From: Segetimicrobium sp035279545 | GTDB lineage: Bacteria; Sysuimicrobiota; Sysuimicrobiia; Sysuimicrobiales; Segetimicrobiaceae | NCBI GenBank assembly: GCA_035279545.1 | Contig: DATEHM010000104.1 | Location: forward strand, 1-34,484 | DNA length: 34,484 bases | Direction of reading: 5' to 3' | Part shown: piece after piece, positions 6,353 to 14,860 of the stretch | How positions within the stretch are numbered: the first letter of the stretch is position 1 | Layout: each line of letters opens with the position of its first letter | Notes under the pieces: generated by a model | The model's database searches: none | What the model was told of the DNA's origin: nothing | Seen by the model: only the letters and a program-made list of their open reading frames with translations | Translations under genes and position numbers: made by a program

Positions 6353-9052
6353 CTAAGGGCGCCCATCGGAGGAGGGCTGGCTTGGGTTGCCCGCCGGCTC
6401 TCCTCCGTGGACGGAGTCGGGGGCCCCGGTACTGAGCGCATACCGGATGGCCTGGTCCAGCGCCATCGCCCGGCCCTCAGCCCAGGCCTCGGAGAAAGCG
6501 GCATCACCCATCCCGGCGCGCGCGATAGTAACGCTGCGTTCGAATTCAACCTGGTCTGGGGGCTCCAGGAGAGCCCCCAGGAGGTTGAGCAGGTCTTTCG
6601 CGGCTCCCAAGAGCCGGGCCGCCCGCGCGTACCGCCCCTCCGCCGCGGCCACGCCTCCGAGCCCCGCCAGGTGCTCGGCGATACCGAGCTTGTACACCAA
6701 CTGCCGCACCAAGCCCAGCGCTTCCCTGAAGAATATCGCCGCCCGCTCAGCGTCCCCCTCGTGCAGTGCGACATGCCCCAAATTGCCGAGCGCAATGGCG
6801 ATGCCCCGCTTTTCTCCTCCTTCCCGGTGCAGCGCGAGGCTCTCCTCGTACGATGCGCGTGCCTCCGCATAGTCGCCCAGGCACCGTGCGACTTCGCCGA
6901 TGGAATTGAGCGAGATGGCCATGCGCCGCTTGCCCCCGGCTTGGCGGCCCAGCGCCAGGCTCTCCTGAAGGAGCGTCTTCGCCCGCGCATAGTCGCCCTG
7001 GCCTTCCGCGGCCATCCCCAGCAAGTACAGGGCCTGCCCCATTCCGGCCAGGTCGCCAAGTTCTCGGAAGAGGGCCAGACTCTCCGTGCATAGAGTGATC
7101 AAGCCGGCGTAGTCACCCTGGCGGTATGCAAGGAATCCGATCCCGGTGAGGGCCTTCGCCCGCGCGGGAGCCGGCGCATCAAGGTCGCGGGCCAGCATGT
7201 CCTCCAGCCACCCACGTCCCTCGCTGAAGTGACCGTGCACATTCCAGAACTGAGACAACGCTCCCGCCAGCCGCACCCCCGAGCCCCCGCCGCTGCCCCC
7301 GACCTTGGTCCATTCCAACCCCGCCCGCAGATTGTCATGCTCCACCTCTAACCGGGCGAGCCACGCGGATTGGTCCGCGCCGACTATCCCCCGTTCCGCC
7401 TGTTCCGCCAGCTGCAGGTACCAGTTCAGGTGACGCTGCCGCGCGCCAGCCGTCTCACGCGATTCCTCAAGCCTGTCCCGGCCGTACTGCCGCACCGTCT
7501 CCAAGAGACCATAGCGGACCGATTCCTCCTGCGTGTCCATGAGCGCGAATGACTTGAAGACCAACTGGGTGAGGAGGTCCAGGATCTCCTGCGTCTCAAC
7601 CCCCTCACCCGTGCAGACCGCCTCTGCCGCCTCTAAGGTCCACCCCCCGGCAAAGACAGACAACCGGCGTAACAGGGCCCGTTCCTTAGGCGAGAGCAGG
7701 TCATAGCTCCAGTCGAGGGCCCCACGGAGTGTCTGCTGCCGGGGCAGCACAGTCCTGGCCCCACCGGTAAGGAGGTTGAAGCGCTCATCCAGCCTCGCGG
7801 CAATCTGCCCTGGGGACAGCACCCGCAACCGCGCGGCGGCCAGTTCAATCGCGAGCGGGATGCCGTCTAGCCGGCGGCACACCGCGCCCACGGCTTCTGC
7901 GTTTTCGGGGGTCAGCGCGAACGACGGTTGGATGGCTGCCGACCGCTCGATGAATAGCCGGACGGCCTCATACTGCATCAGATGGTCTACGGATGGCCCC
8001 CCCTGGGCGGCGGGGAGCGACAGCGAGGGCACGCGCCAGACCGTCTCCCCCGGAACGCCGAGCGGCTCACGGCTGGTCGCGAGAATGCGGAGGCGCGGGC
8101 ACGAGCGCAGACAGGTCTCGGCAAACTCCGCACACGCCGCGACCAGATGCTCGCAGTTGTCCAGTATCAGCAACAGCTCCTTTGCCCGGAGGTAGTCGAG
8201 AAGAGCAGCCAGGAGCGAGCGACCCCGCACCTCGCGCAGATTCAGCGTCGAGGCGACCGCGTTGATCACGAGGTCAGGATCGGTGAGCGCGGCCAGTTCC
8301 ACCAGCCAGACCCCGTCGGCGTACGCGCCAATCAAATGGGAGGCTACCTGAAGGGCCAGGCGCGTCTTCCCACAACCCCCCGAACCCGTGAGCATGAGCA
8401 TGCCGGTTGTGGACAAGAGCCGCTTCACCTCCCCGATCTCGCGCTCGCGTCCGATGAAGCTGGTCAACTGGCGGGGGAGGTTATTGGGCAAGACGTCCAA
8501 CGACCGGAGCGGTGGAAATTCATCGGGCAGATCGGGGTGAAGGACCTGAAAGATTCTTTCAGGCTGCTGCAGATCTCTGAGCCGGTGCGGGCCGAGGTCG
8601 CGCAGGCTTAGGCCGCTCGGCAGGTTGCCTTCCGCGAGTGCGCTGGTCGTTAAAGAGAGGAGAATCTCGCCGCCGTGACCGGCGGCGCAGATGCGAGCGG
8701 CGCGGTGGACATCCATTCCTTCGTACCCCGTTTCGGCGATGATGGGCTCCCCCGTGTGAAGCCCCATCCGGACGCGGACGGTCGCCCCCTCCGGCCACTG
8801 CTCGGCCAGAAGAGCGCGTTGAGCCGCCACCGCGGCAGAGATCGCGTCTGTGGCTCGGGAGAACACGACGAAGAACGCATCCCCCTGGACACGCATCTCT
8901 TGTCCACCCTCGCCGCTGAAGGCCGCGCGGAGCAGTCGGTGGTGTCGCGCGAGGACGTCGGTGTAACCGTCGCCGAGTTGCTGAAGCAATTTCGTAGACC
9001 CCTCGATATCGGTAAAAAGGAAGGTGACCGTCCCGGTCGGCAAAGCAACCAT
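6353..9052 (-). CDS. Class III cyclase-like domain / STAND ATPase / TPR regulator
   Basis: This 899-aa protein has three parts. Residues 1-175 are a class III adenylate/guanylate cyclase homology domain: both metal-binding aspartates are present (FTDIEGST, D15; 'QGDAFFVVF', D58), but the transition-state asparagine of 'VNxAAR' is histidine ('DVHRAAR', H116), so cyclase activity is doubtful. Residues 195-540 are an AfsR/NB-ARC-like STAND ATPase with Walker A GSGGCGKT (about 223-230) and Walker B 'LLLILDNCEHL' (D298). The remainder is TPR-type helical repeats rich in 'GDYAxA' pairs. No C-terminal DNA-binding domain is present. The ATG at 9052 has a GAGGAG ribosome site seven bases upstream. Members of this architecture act as large signal-integrating switches; partners and ligand are unknown. 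Confidence 0.92.
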   Translation of the reverse strand: MVALPTGTVTFLFTDIEGSTKLLQQLGDGYTDVLARHHRLLRAAFSGEGGQEMRVQGDAFFVVFSRATDAISAAVAAQRALLAEQWPEGATVRVRMGLHTGEPIIAETGYEGMDVHRAARICAAGHGGEILLSLTTSALAEGNLPSGLSLRDLGPHRLRDLQQPERIFQVLHPDLPDEFPPLRSLDVLPNNLPRQLTSFIGREREIGEVKRLLSTTGMLMLTGSGGCGKTRLALQVASHLIGAYADGVWLVELAALTDPDLVINAVASTLNLREVRGRSLLAALLDYLRAKELLLILDNCEHLVAACAEFAETCLRSCPRLRILATSREPLGVPGETVWRVPSLSLPAAQGGPSVDHLMQYEAVRLFIERSAAIQPSFALTPENAEAVGAVCRRLDGIPLAIELAAARLRVLSPGQIAARLDERFNLLTGGARTVLPRQQTLRGALDWSYDLLSPKERALLRRLSVFAGGWTLEAAEAVCTGEGVETQEILDLLTQLVFKSFALMDTQEESVRYGLLETVRQYGRDRLEESRETAGARQRHLNWYLQLAEQAERGIVGADQSAWLARLEVEHDNLRAGLEWTKVGGSGGGSGVRLAGALSQFWNVHGHFSEGRGWLEDMLARDLDAPAPARAKALTGIGFLAYRQGDYAGLITLCTESLALFRELGDLAGMGQALYLLGMAAEGQGDYARAKTLLQESLALGRQAGGKRRMAISLNSIGEVARCLGDYAEARASYEESLALHREGGEKRGIAIALGNLGHVALHEGDAERAAIFFREALGLVRQLVYKLGIAEHLAGLGGVAAAEGRYARAARLLGAAKDLLNLLGALLEPPDQVEFERSVTIARAGMGDAAFSEAWAEGRAMALDQAIRYALSTGAPDSVHGGEPAGNPSQPSSDGRP

Positions 9053-9588
9053 GTTCGGTCTCCTCGGGAATGGCGAAGCGATGGGTCACCTCTATCGGCC
9101 CGACGGTTCTGCGGAAGGCACCGTCTGTCCTCTGCTTTGGATTCTGGTCCGTACGGAGCTCCGTGGGCTTGAGGTCGTGCCCGGTCCTATTCGAACACTT
9201 GTACGAGGGGTCAACGAGGTTAGCGGAGAGTCGCGTGACTGCAAGATCAGGAGGGCTCCATTCGATAAAATGCTCATGCGGGCAAGCGGTGCAGTGGGTC
9301 CCGTTGCCGGTGACCGAGTTCCTGCCCCTTCGTGCTTTTTGAAGGAGCTCGCTTCTCGACCCTCGTACTGCCGGGGGGATCCGTCCTCGAGCCTGCGCGG
9401 CAGGCCCCACCTGCATCCCCACCGCCAATCGGTCACTGAGGGCCGCGGGCCGTGTCTGCAGATGGCTCACCGCGATACGTCTCAGGGCATGGGCGCCTTG
9501 TCCGATTATTGAACGCAGAATGGGTGCAGCAGGCCTGGCATGAAGTGGGTGCGCAACGGCCGGACCCCCGCAAGGGAGGAGACAAGGT
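9053..9588. other. Intergenic region between divergent genes
   Basis: The 536 bases between the cyclase/STAND gene (minus) and the flavin oxidoreductase gene (plus) hold no frame with recognisable protein features. Both promoters should be here. Candidate AT-rich spots lie near 9260-9275 and 9500-9512, but I cannot assign boxes with confidence. Confidence 0.45.
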
Positions 9589-10626
9589 TTGAAGCTCTCG
9601 ATCGTTGATCAGTCCCCGGTCCCCGTGGGTGCGACGCCTGCAGATGCGCTACGCAATACCATCGACCTGGCCCGGCTGGCCGACCGGCTCGGCTACGAGC
9701 GGTACTGGATCGCCGAGCACCACGCCACGCCCGGCTTCGCCAGCCCGGCGCCTGAAGTCCTCATCGCGCGGGTGGGCGGCGAGACGACCGGCATCCGCAT
9801 CGGTTCCGGCGGCGTCCTACTGCCACATTACAGTCCGCTCAAAGTGGCGGAGACATTCCGTGTGCTCCACGCCCTGTACCCTGGCAGGATCGACCTTGGC
9901 ATCGGCCGTGCCCCCGGGAGCAACCCGCTGGAGGCCTACGCACTGCGCCGCAATCGTGATCGGCACCCCTTGACCGACGACTTCCCGGAACAACTCGTGG
10001 AACTCCTGGCGTTTCTTCGCCACGCGTTTCCACCGGGCCATCCGTTTGGCCAGATCAAGGTTTCCCCGGAGATGCCCGGAGACCCAGAGGTCTGGCTCCT
10101 CGGATCGAGCATGTGGAGCGCGACGGCGGCCGCGCAGCTGGGGCTGCCCTACGCGTTCGCGCACTTCATCAATCCCGAGCCCACCCGCGCGGCGATCGAG
10201 TACTACCACTCGCACGTCACAGCTGCCGGCGTATCGGCTCCGCGGACGATCCTGGCACTCGGCGTGGTCTGCGCCGATACCGAGACCGAAGCACGGCGAC
10301 TCCATGCCAGCGTGCGCCTGCGCCACGTCCTCCGGGAGCTGGGGATCGATCCAGGCCCGATTCCGACGCCCGAGGAGGCCCTCGCCAGGTTGGGCGCCGG
10401 CGCCACCCGCGCATCCCCGAACGAAGGGGAATGGCCCCGTTACATCGTCGGCGCGCCCGAACAAGTGCACGCTCAGCTCGTTCGCATGGCCACGGAGCTC
10501 AGGGTTGAAGAGCTCATGGTCGTGACCGTGGTCCATGACCACGAAGCCCGCCGCCGCTCCCACCTTCTCCTCGCCGAGATCTTTGGTCTGGCATCACGCG
10601 CGCAGGGCACGCCCCATGTCCGCTAG
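9589..10626 (+). CDS. LLM-class flavin-dependent oxidoreductase
   Basis: This 345-aa protein belongs to the bacterial-luciferase-like (luciferase-like monooxygenase) TIM-barrel family that uses reduced FMN or F420. It starts with the typical 'LSIVDQSPVPVGAT', then 'LADRLGYERYWIAEHH' (residues about 33-48), 'RIGSGGVLLPHYSPLKVAETFRVL' split around residue 85, 'GRIDLGIGRAPGS', and a C-terminal 'YIVGAPEQVHAQL...EELMVVT' block that closes the barrel. This pattern matches the YvbT/MsnO8-type subgroup of unassigned oxidoreductases. The TTG start at 9589 is chosen because GGGAGGAG lies at 9574-9581. It is a single gene; the substrate is not predictable. Confidence 0.93.
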   Translation: MKLSIVDQSPVPVGATPADALRNTIDLARLADRLGYERYWIAEHHATPGFASPAPEVLIARVGGETTGIRIGSGGVLLPHYSPLKVAETFRVLHALYPGRIDLGIGRAPGSNPLEAYALRRNRDRHPLTDDFPEQLVELLAFLRHAFPPGHPFGQIKVSPEMPGDPEVWLLGSSMWSATAAAQLGLPYAFAHFINPEPTRAAIEYYHSHVTAAGVSAPRTILALGVVCADTETEARRLHASVRLRHVLRELGIDPGPIPTPEEALARLGAGATRASPNEGEWPRYIVGAPEQVHAQLVRMATELRVEELMVVTVVHDHEARRRSHLLLAEIFGLASRAQGTPHVR

Positions 10627-10958
10627 CGGAGAACCTCAGGGACAAGACCGCTGCAAAATCCTCACGGCGCGATCCGGTGCGGTGGGAGTGCGGCAGAGGG
10701 ATATGGTAGTGGAAGCAAGAGTTGAACCTGGGATGCCATCTACACGCTGATCCCCGCGCGCGAGGATGGCCCGTTCAGAAACATCCTCACCGGACAGGAC
10801 CCGCGGGCGATTGTGACGCGCGGGACACGGGGTGGCGCTCCCCTCCGCACGCGGCGCATTCTTTCTGCCAGGATGTTTGGCGGTCCCCCAAAGTGGGAAA
10901 AGCAAAAGTGCGGTATCGCACAATTCCTCGGCAGTGTCCCGAAGGGAGGTGAGGGCGG
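10627..10958. other. Intergenic region, including a possible tRNA-derived fragment
   Basis: No gene-like frame is visible. TCCGCTAGCGGA at 10618-10629 is a perfect 12-base palindrome spanning the stop codon of the flavin oxidoreductase gene. At 10704-10752 the top strand resembles the complement of a tRNA 3' half (TGGT, then GTTGAACC as a T-loop complement, later GCTGA), but the T-stem does not pair, so it is not a functional tRNA. Confidence 0.4.
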
Positions 10959-11096
10959 ATGCCGTTTTGGGCGGTGTGGTTCATCGCTGGATTACTTACC
11001 GCAGGGGTGGCAGCACACAGTGCAGCCCCCACGGCGAACTCGGCGGGGTCATCGTACTACGCCCAGAACTTCGATGCGGGGACCGCTGCCCGGTAA
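10959..11096 (+). CDS. Small exported or membrane-anchored protein, 45 aa
   Basis: An ATG at 10959 is preceded by a very strong GGGAGGTGAGGG ribosome site and opens a 45-codon frame ending in TAA at 11094. The product begins 'MPFWAVWFIAGLLTAGVAA', a hydrophobic helix, followed by 'HSAAPTANSAGSS', which reads like a signal-peptidase region, and ends with a short tail containing 'YYAQNFDAG'. A 13-bp perfect hairpin follows 28 bases after the stop. Ribosome site, hydrophobic start and terminator together support a genuine mini-gene. I do not recognise a family. It could be a secreted peptide or a small membrane protein. Confidence 0.55.
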   Translation: MPFWAVWFIAGLLTAGVAAHSAAPTANSAGSSYYAQNFDAGTAAR

Positions 11097-11124
11097 CATA
11101 AGGCAAGGGACAGCGGGCTAACCT

Positions 11125-11155
11125 GGGGGGCCGGGTCGGGCAGACCCGGCCCCCC
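11125..11155. terminator. Strong intrinsic-type terminator hairpin
   Basis: GGGGGGCCGGGTC (11125-11137) pairs perfectly with GACCCGGCCCCCC (11143-11155) across a five-base loop. The top-strand tail is only mildly T-rich (TCTTC). Lying between the plus-strand mini-gene and the convergent gene ending at 11218, it probably stops transcription from both sides. Confidence 0.8.
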
Positions 11156-11217
11156 TCTTCACGGTCCACGATCCGGTCCCCCATGATTGGCAAGGCCTCC
11201 TCGCATTTCTCCGCCCC

Positions 11218-11760
11218 TCATCGATGCGCAAAGTTCCATTCCACATTCCAGCCGACGATGGTGTCGTACGCTTGCATCGTCATCGGAATTTGCCCCCACG
11301 CTTCGAGTCCCGATACTTGTCCCTTGTCGTCCGTCATCCGGACCATGTGGCTCAGTAATACATCAGCCTTGGCGACGGGGAAGTGATCCGCATCTTGAAA
11401 AATAACGGTGTAGGAAGAAAGCGCCTGATTGCTTCGGGCGCTTTCTACGCTCTTGGTCGCGGGCTCTACCGAGAGATGATAGGATAGTTTTCCCTCCTGC
11501 CACTTTGTCGCCAACGCCAAACTGACATCACCGTGCACCACCAACTGGATCTTGTCCCAACTGTGCAGTGCGCGGCTGGGCAAAGAACGCGGCAGGGGCG
11601 GCGGCAGTATATCGCTGAGTCTCACGATTGTCCCCGAAAGCCGATCCATTCGATAGACGCGGCCGGCGCTGTCCTCGTGGAGGACAAACCGAAACTCCCA
11701 GAGCCCCGCGACCCCGATTAACCCGACAAGGAAAAGGGCCAGAAGGTCGCGACGATTCAT
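11218..11760 (-). CDS. Membrane-anchored hypothetical protein
   Basis: This 180-aa protein begins 'MNRRDLLALFLVGLIGVAGLWEF', a positively charged start and a single hydrophobic helix (about residues 6-22) that should anchor it or serve as a signal peptide. Then comes 'VYRMDRLSGTIVRL', a motif seen in small envelope proteins, and a soluble beta-rich domain to the end. No catalytic motif is visible. The ATG is preceded by GGGGTGAGGG. It is convergent with the mini-gene across the terminator at 11125-11155 and divergent from the peptide-binding protein operon. I do not recognise a named family. Confidence 0.7.
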   Translation of the reverse strand: MNRRDLLALFLVGLIGVAGLWEFRFVLHEDSAGRVYRMDRLSGTIVRLSDILPPPLPRSLPSRALHSWDKIQLVVHGDVSLALATKWQEGKLSYHLSVEPATKSVESARSNQALSSYTVIFQDADHFPVAKADVLLSHMVRMTDDKGQVSGLEAWGQIPMTMQAYDTIVGWNVEWNFAHR

Positions 11761-12124
11761 CCCTCACCCCCCGCTGTCGACCGTCACTCCCTCAAGGATC
11801 TGATCCCTCGAGTTGCCATTCAAAGTTCGTTCTGCGACTTCACCTCTCCCGCCAAACCTTTCAGTGTCGTGTGGTCCAGGATGGAAGCACGGCAGGAGAT
11901 GCATGGCCGTGCACCCTCTCGGCAGAAAAGCCCAGGGCAGCAACCTTCGTCTCCCCATGAGCGCGTCTCGCGTGCAGCGCATCCGCAGCTTGTCCCGGGG
12001 GAGTCAACGCGCCGATGGTGTGGCGGCCGAGTGACGGGCGTGCCCCCCGGGGTCCAGGCACCTGGGGTGGGGGCGTCGAATGTGTGGAGCCAGGTATAGC
12101 TGCTGTGCGAAGGAGGGGAAGAGG
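11761..12124. other. Intergenic region between divergent genes
   Basis: This 364-base gap must carry the promoters for the minus-strand hypothetical and for the catabolic operon. Frames in it have no protein-like features. A run of C7/G4 tracts near 12040-12075 could form secondary structure in the operon leader, but I see no defined riboswitch or clear -35/-10 pair. Confidence 0.4.
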
Positions 12125-13810
12125 ATGAAGGTTTCACCCCCACGTTCACCGGAATGGCAGGGTCGTCATCATCTCCAAAGCCGGGTGGTCGCCCGTCTCT
12201 CTCGGCGAGAGCTTTTGCGTGTTGCGGGAGCCGCCGGAGTGTCGGCCTCCCTCGGCACAGCTTTCGCCGCGGCCGGGCGGACGTCTGCGGCGGGAGCGCA
12301 AGGCGGCGAGCTGTTCTACGGCCTAACCAACAAGTTCGATACCCTCGACCCGAACGTCACGACGTTCTCCGACGTCGCCCGCATGGCGTATCATCTGTTC
12401 GACCCCCTGCTGTGGGAGTCAAAGGCCGGCGTGTTCGTGCCCGGGCTGGCGGAGCGGTGGGAGGTGAACCCGAACGCCACCCAGTACACCTTCCACCTCC
12501 GCCGGGATGTCAAGTTCCACGACGGCACCCCGTTCAACGCCGAGGCGGTGAAGTTCACGTTCGATCGCATCGTGGATCCGGCGCTGAAGTCGCAGTCGGC
12601 CTTTTCCGCAATCGGCCCGTACGACAGCAGCGTGGTCGTGGACCCCTACACGGTCGTGGTCAAATTCAAGGACCCGTATGCGCCGTTCCTGAGCTCGGTG
12701 GCACAGTCGCTCCTCTCGCCGGTATCGCCCGACGCGGTGAAGAAGTACGGCAAGGATTTCGGCACACATCCGGTTGGGACAGGGCCGTTCAAGCTCGACT
12801 CGTACACGACCGACAGCGTCGTCCGGATGGTGAGAAACCCCGACTACCGATGGGCGCCGTCGATCTTCAAGAACCGCGGCCCTGCGCACCTCGACGCGAT
12901 CAGCTACCGGATCATCCCGGAGTCCTCGACGCGGTTGGCGGCGCTCAAGTCCGGCCAGATGCAGGTCATCCAGGATGTGCCGACGCAGGAGTATCAGAAC
13001 CTGCGGCGCGACAACACCATCGAGCTGCTGCAGGGCCTGATGACCGGATCGGGTTGGACGATGATGATCAACGTGACTAACTCCCCGATGGACGACGTGC
13101 GCGTCCGGCAGGCGCTGCAGTGGGGCGTGGACAAGAACGCGATGATCAAAGCGGTATGGCAGGGCGTGTACAAGCCGGCCACTAGCATCCTGACCGCGGC
13201 GACGTTCGGCTACGATCCCGCGACCCGGACCGTCTACCCCTACGACCCCAAGAAGGCCGGCGCCGCGCTCGACGAAGCTGGGTGGAAACTGGGGTCCGGC
13301 GGAGTCCGCCAGAAGGGCGGCCAAGATCTCACGCTCGGGCTCTACTACCGCGCCGACAACTCCGATTTCGTGGCGATGGCGACGTTCCTCCAGAGCATGT
13401 ACGCTCAGATCGGGATCAAGATAGACCTCCACGGCCTGTCGCAGGGCGGGTACTTCTCCGCGGTTCGGGCCGGCCAGCATCACCTGCAGTTCTGGTGGGA
13501 GCCCGACACCGATCCGGACGTGGTGCGGATTCTGCTGTACTCCAAGAACGCCGACGGCGGGACAAACCGCAACCGCTACAAAAATGCCGAGATGGACAAG
13601 CTGATCGACGACGCCGCGGCGACCGCCGACCCGGCCAAGCGGAAGCAGCTCTACTCGCAGATTCAGATGAAGGCGCTGCGCGAGTCGGTCATGGTGGCGT
13701 TCTCCGATCCGCTCGACCTCTTCGCCTACCTGAAGGGAAAGGTGGACGGGGTGGTGCTCGACTGGTCGGCGACAAACGTGCTGTTCCACGACGCGTCGTT
13801 GAGGAAGTGA
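12125..13810 (+). CDS. ABC transporter substrate-binding protein, family 5, with Tat-type signal
   Basis: This 561-aa binding protein serves a peptide/opine-type ABC importer. An N-terminal twin-arginine signal 'LSRRELLRVAGAAGVSASLG' (about residues 26-45) is followed by an alanine-rich stretch and a cleavage-like 'SAAGAQGG', indicating export in folded form. The mature part shows family 5 landmarks 'FDTLDPNVTTF', 'LRRDVKFHDGTPFNAEAVKF', 'THPVGTGPFKLDSY' and 'DVRVRQALQWGVDKNAMI'. The ATG at 12125 has AAGGAGGGG eight bases upstream; an in-frame ATG at 12080 lacks a ribosome site. It heads an operon with two permeases and three catabolic enzymes, so its ligand is probably the substrate of the amidohydrolase. 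Confidence 0.95.
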   Translation: MKVSPPRSPEWQGRHHLQSRVVARLSRRELLRVAGAAGVSASLGTAFAAAGRTSAAGAQGGELFYGLTNKFDTLDPNVTTFSDVARMAYHLFDPLLWESKAGVFVPGLAERWEVNPNATQYTFHLRRDVKFHDGTPFNAEAVKFTFDRIVDPALKSQSAFSAIGPYDSSVVVDPYTVVVKFKDPYAPFLSSVAQSLLSPVSPDAVKKYGKDFGTHPVGTGPFKLDSYTTDSVVRMVRNPDYRWAPSIFKNRGPAHLDAISYRIIPESSTRLAALKSGQMQVIQDVPTQEYQNLRRDNTIELLQGLMTGSGWTMMINVTNSPMDDVRVRQALQWGVDKNAMIKAVWQGVYKPATSILTAATFGYDPATRTVYPYDPKKAGAALDEAGWKLGSGGVRQKGGQDLTLGLYYRADNSDFVAMATFLQSMYAQIGIKIDLHGLSQGGYFSAVRAGQHHLQFWWEPDTDPDVVRILLYSKNADGGTNRNRYKNAEMDKLIDDAAATADPAKRKQLYSQIQMKALRESVMVAFSDPLDLFAYLKGKVDGVVLDWSATNVLFHDASLRK

Positions 13811-13849
13811 GGCATCCTGCCCGTCACGGACATGGTGAGGCGTAGCGGA

Positions 13850-13873
13850 GGGCCCGGCCGGACGGCCGGGCCC
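13850..13873. promoter_or_regulatory. Intra-operon GC hairpin between binding-protein and permease genes
   Basis: GGGCCCGGCC (13850-13859) and GGCCGGGCCC (13864-13873) form a perfect 10-bp stem with a GGAC tetraloop in the 126-base gap after the binding-protein gene. There is no T-tract. Such hairpins after binding-protein genes typically protect the upstream message or attenuate readthrough, giving more binding protein than permease. Confidence 0.6.
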
Positions 13874-13936
13874 GCGCCCCGATGACGTGAGGGCCGGACG
13901 CGAGGGTCCCGGCGCGCGCTCCACGGACGGCCGCGC

Positions 13937-14860
13937 ATGCTGAAATACGCCCAACGGCGCGTGATGCTGGCGATCCCGACAATCGCGCTGACGTCGGTGG
14001 TCGTTTTCCTGATGCTGTTCTTCATCCCCGGCGACCCCGCGTCGATTTACATCGGCGAGCAGACAGCAACGCCGGAGCGGATGGCGCAGATCCGGCACGT
14101 CATGGGCCTCGATCGTCCGATCTACGTCCAATACGGTGAGTTCGCCTGGCGCGGGCTACACGGCGATCTCGGGCGGTCTTTACAGACCAGCCGGCCCGTG
14201 ACCGCCGAGATCACGAGCCGACTGCCCAACACCGTAGAGCTGGCGGTCGCGGCCATGGTGGTCGCCGTCGTGCTCGGAGCGGGGCTGGGGGTGCTCTCGG
14301 CGCTGCGACGGAACAGTGTGGTCGACACGCTCTCGATGATGGTGGCGCTGTTCGGCGTTTCGGTACCGGTGTTCTGGCTGGCGCTGCTCTTGATCATGCT
14401 GTTCTCGCTGCGCCTGGGGTGGCTCCCGGCGACCAGCGAGCCGGGGATACGCGGGTTGGTGCTCCCCGCAGTGTCGCTGGCGCTGCTCTCGGCGGCGACG
14501 CTCGCGCGCCTGATGCGGTCGAGCATGCTCGAGGTGCTGCAGCTGGACTACCTGACGACCGCCCGCGCCAAGGGCGTGCGCGGCGTGGGCGTCGTGTTCC
14601 GGCACGCGCTGCCGAACGCGATCATTCCCGTGATCACGGCAATGGGGCTGCAGTTCGGCGGCCTGTTGAGCGGTGCCGTCATCACCGAGACGGTCTTCGC
14701 CCGGCCCGGCCTCGGGAAACTCGTCGTGGATTCGATCCAGAACAAGGACCTGCCGACCGTCCAGGGGGTCATCCTGGTGCTCGCGCTGATCTACACTGCG
14801 ATGAACCTCCTCGTCGACCTCTCCTATGCGTTCATCGACCCGAGGATCCGGTTCGAATGA
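13937..14860 (+). CDS. ABC transporter permease, DppB/OppB type
   Basis: This 307-aa inner-membrane subunit has the DppB layout: an N-terminal helix in 'RVMLAIPTIALTSVVVFLM', the periplasmic segment 'IPGDPASIYIGEQTATPE' and 'GLDRPIYVQYGEF', then five more helices. The cytoplasmic EAA loop that contacts the ATPase is present ('YLTTARAKGVRGVGVVFRHA', about residue 205). The C-terminal 'LVDLSYAFIDPRIRF' is diagnostic for this family. It follows the binding-protein gene by 126 bases and overlaps the next permease gene by four bases (ATGA). The ribosome site is weak. Confidence 0.95.
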   Translation: MLKYAQRRVMLAIPTIALTSVVVFLMLFFIPGDPASIYIGEQTATPERMAQIRHVMGLDRPIYVQYGEFAWRGLHGDLGRSLQTSRPVTAEITSRLPNTVELAVAAMVVAVVLGAGLGVLSALRRNSVVDTLSMMVALFGVSVPVFWLALLLIMLFSLRLGWLPATSEPGIRGLVLPAVSLALLSAATLARLMRSSMLEVLQLDYLTTARAKGVRGVGVVFRHALPNAIIPVITAMGLQFGGLLSGAVITETVFARPGLGKLVVDSIQNKDLPTVQGVILVLALIYTAMNLLVDLSYAFIDPRIRFE

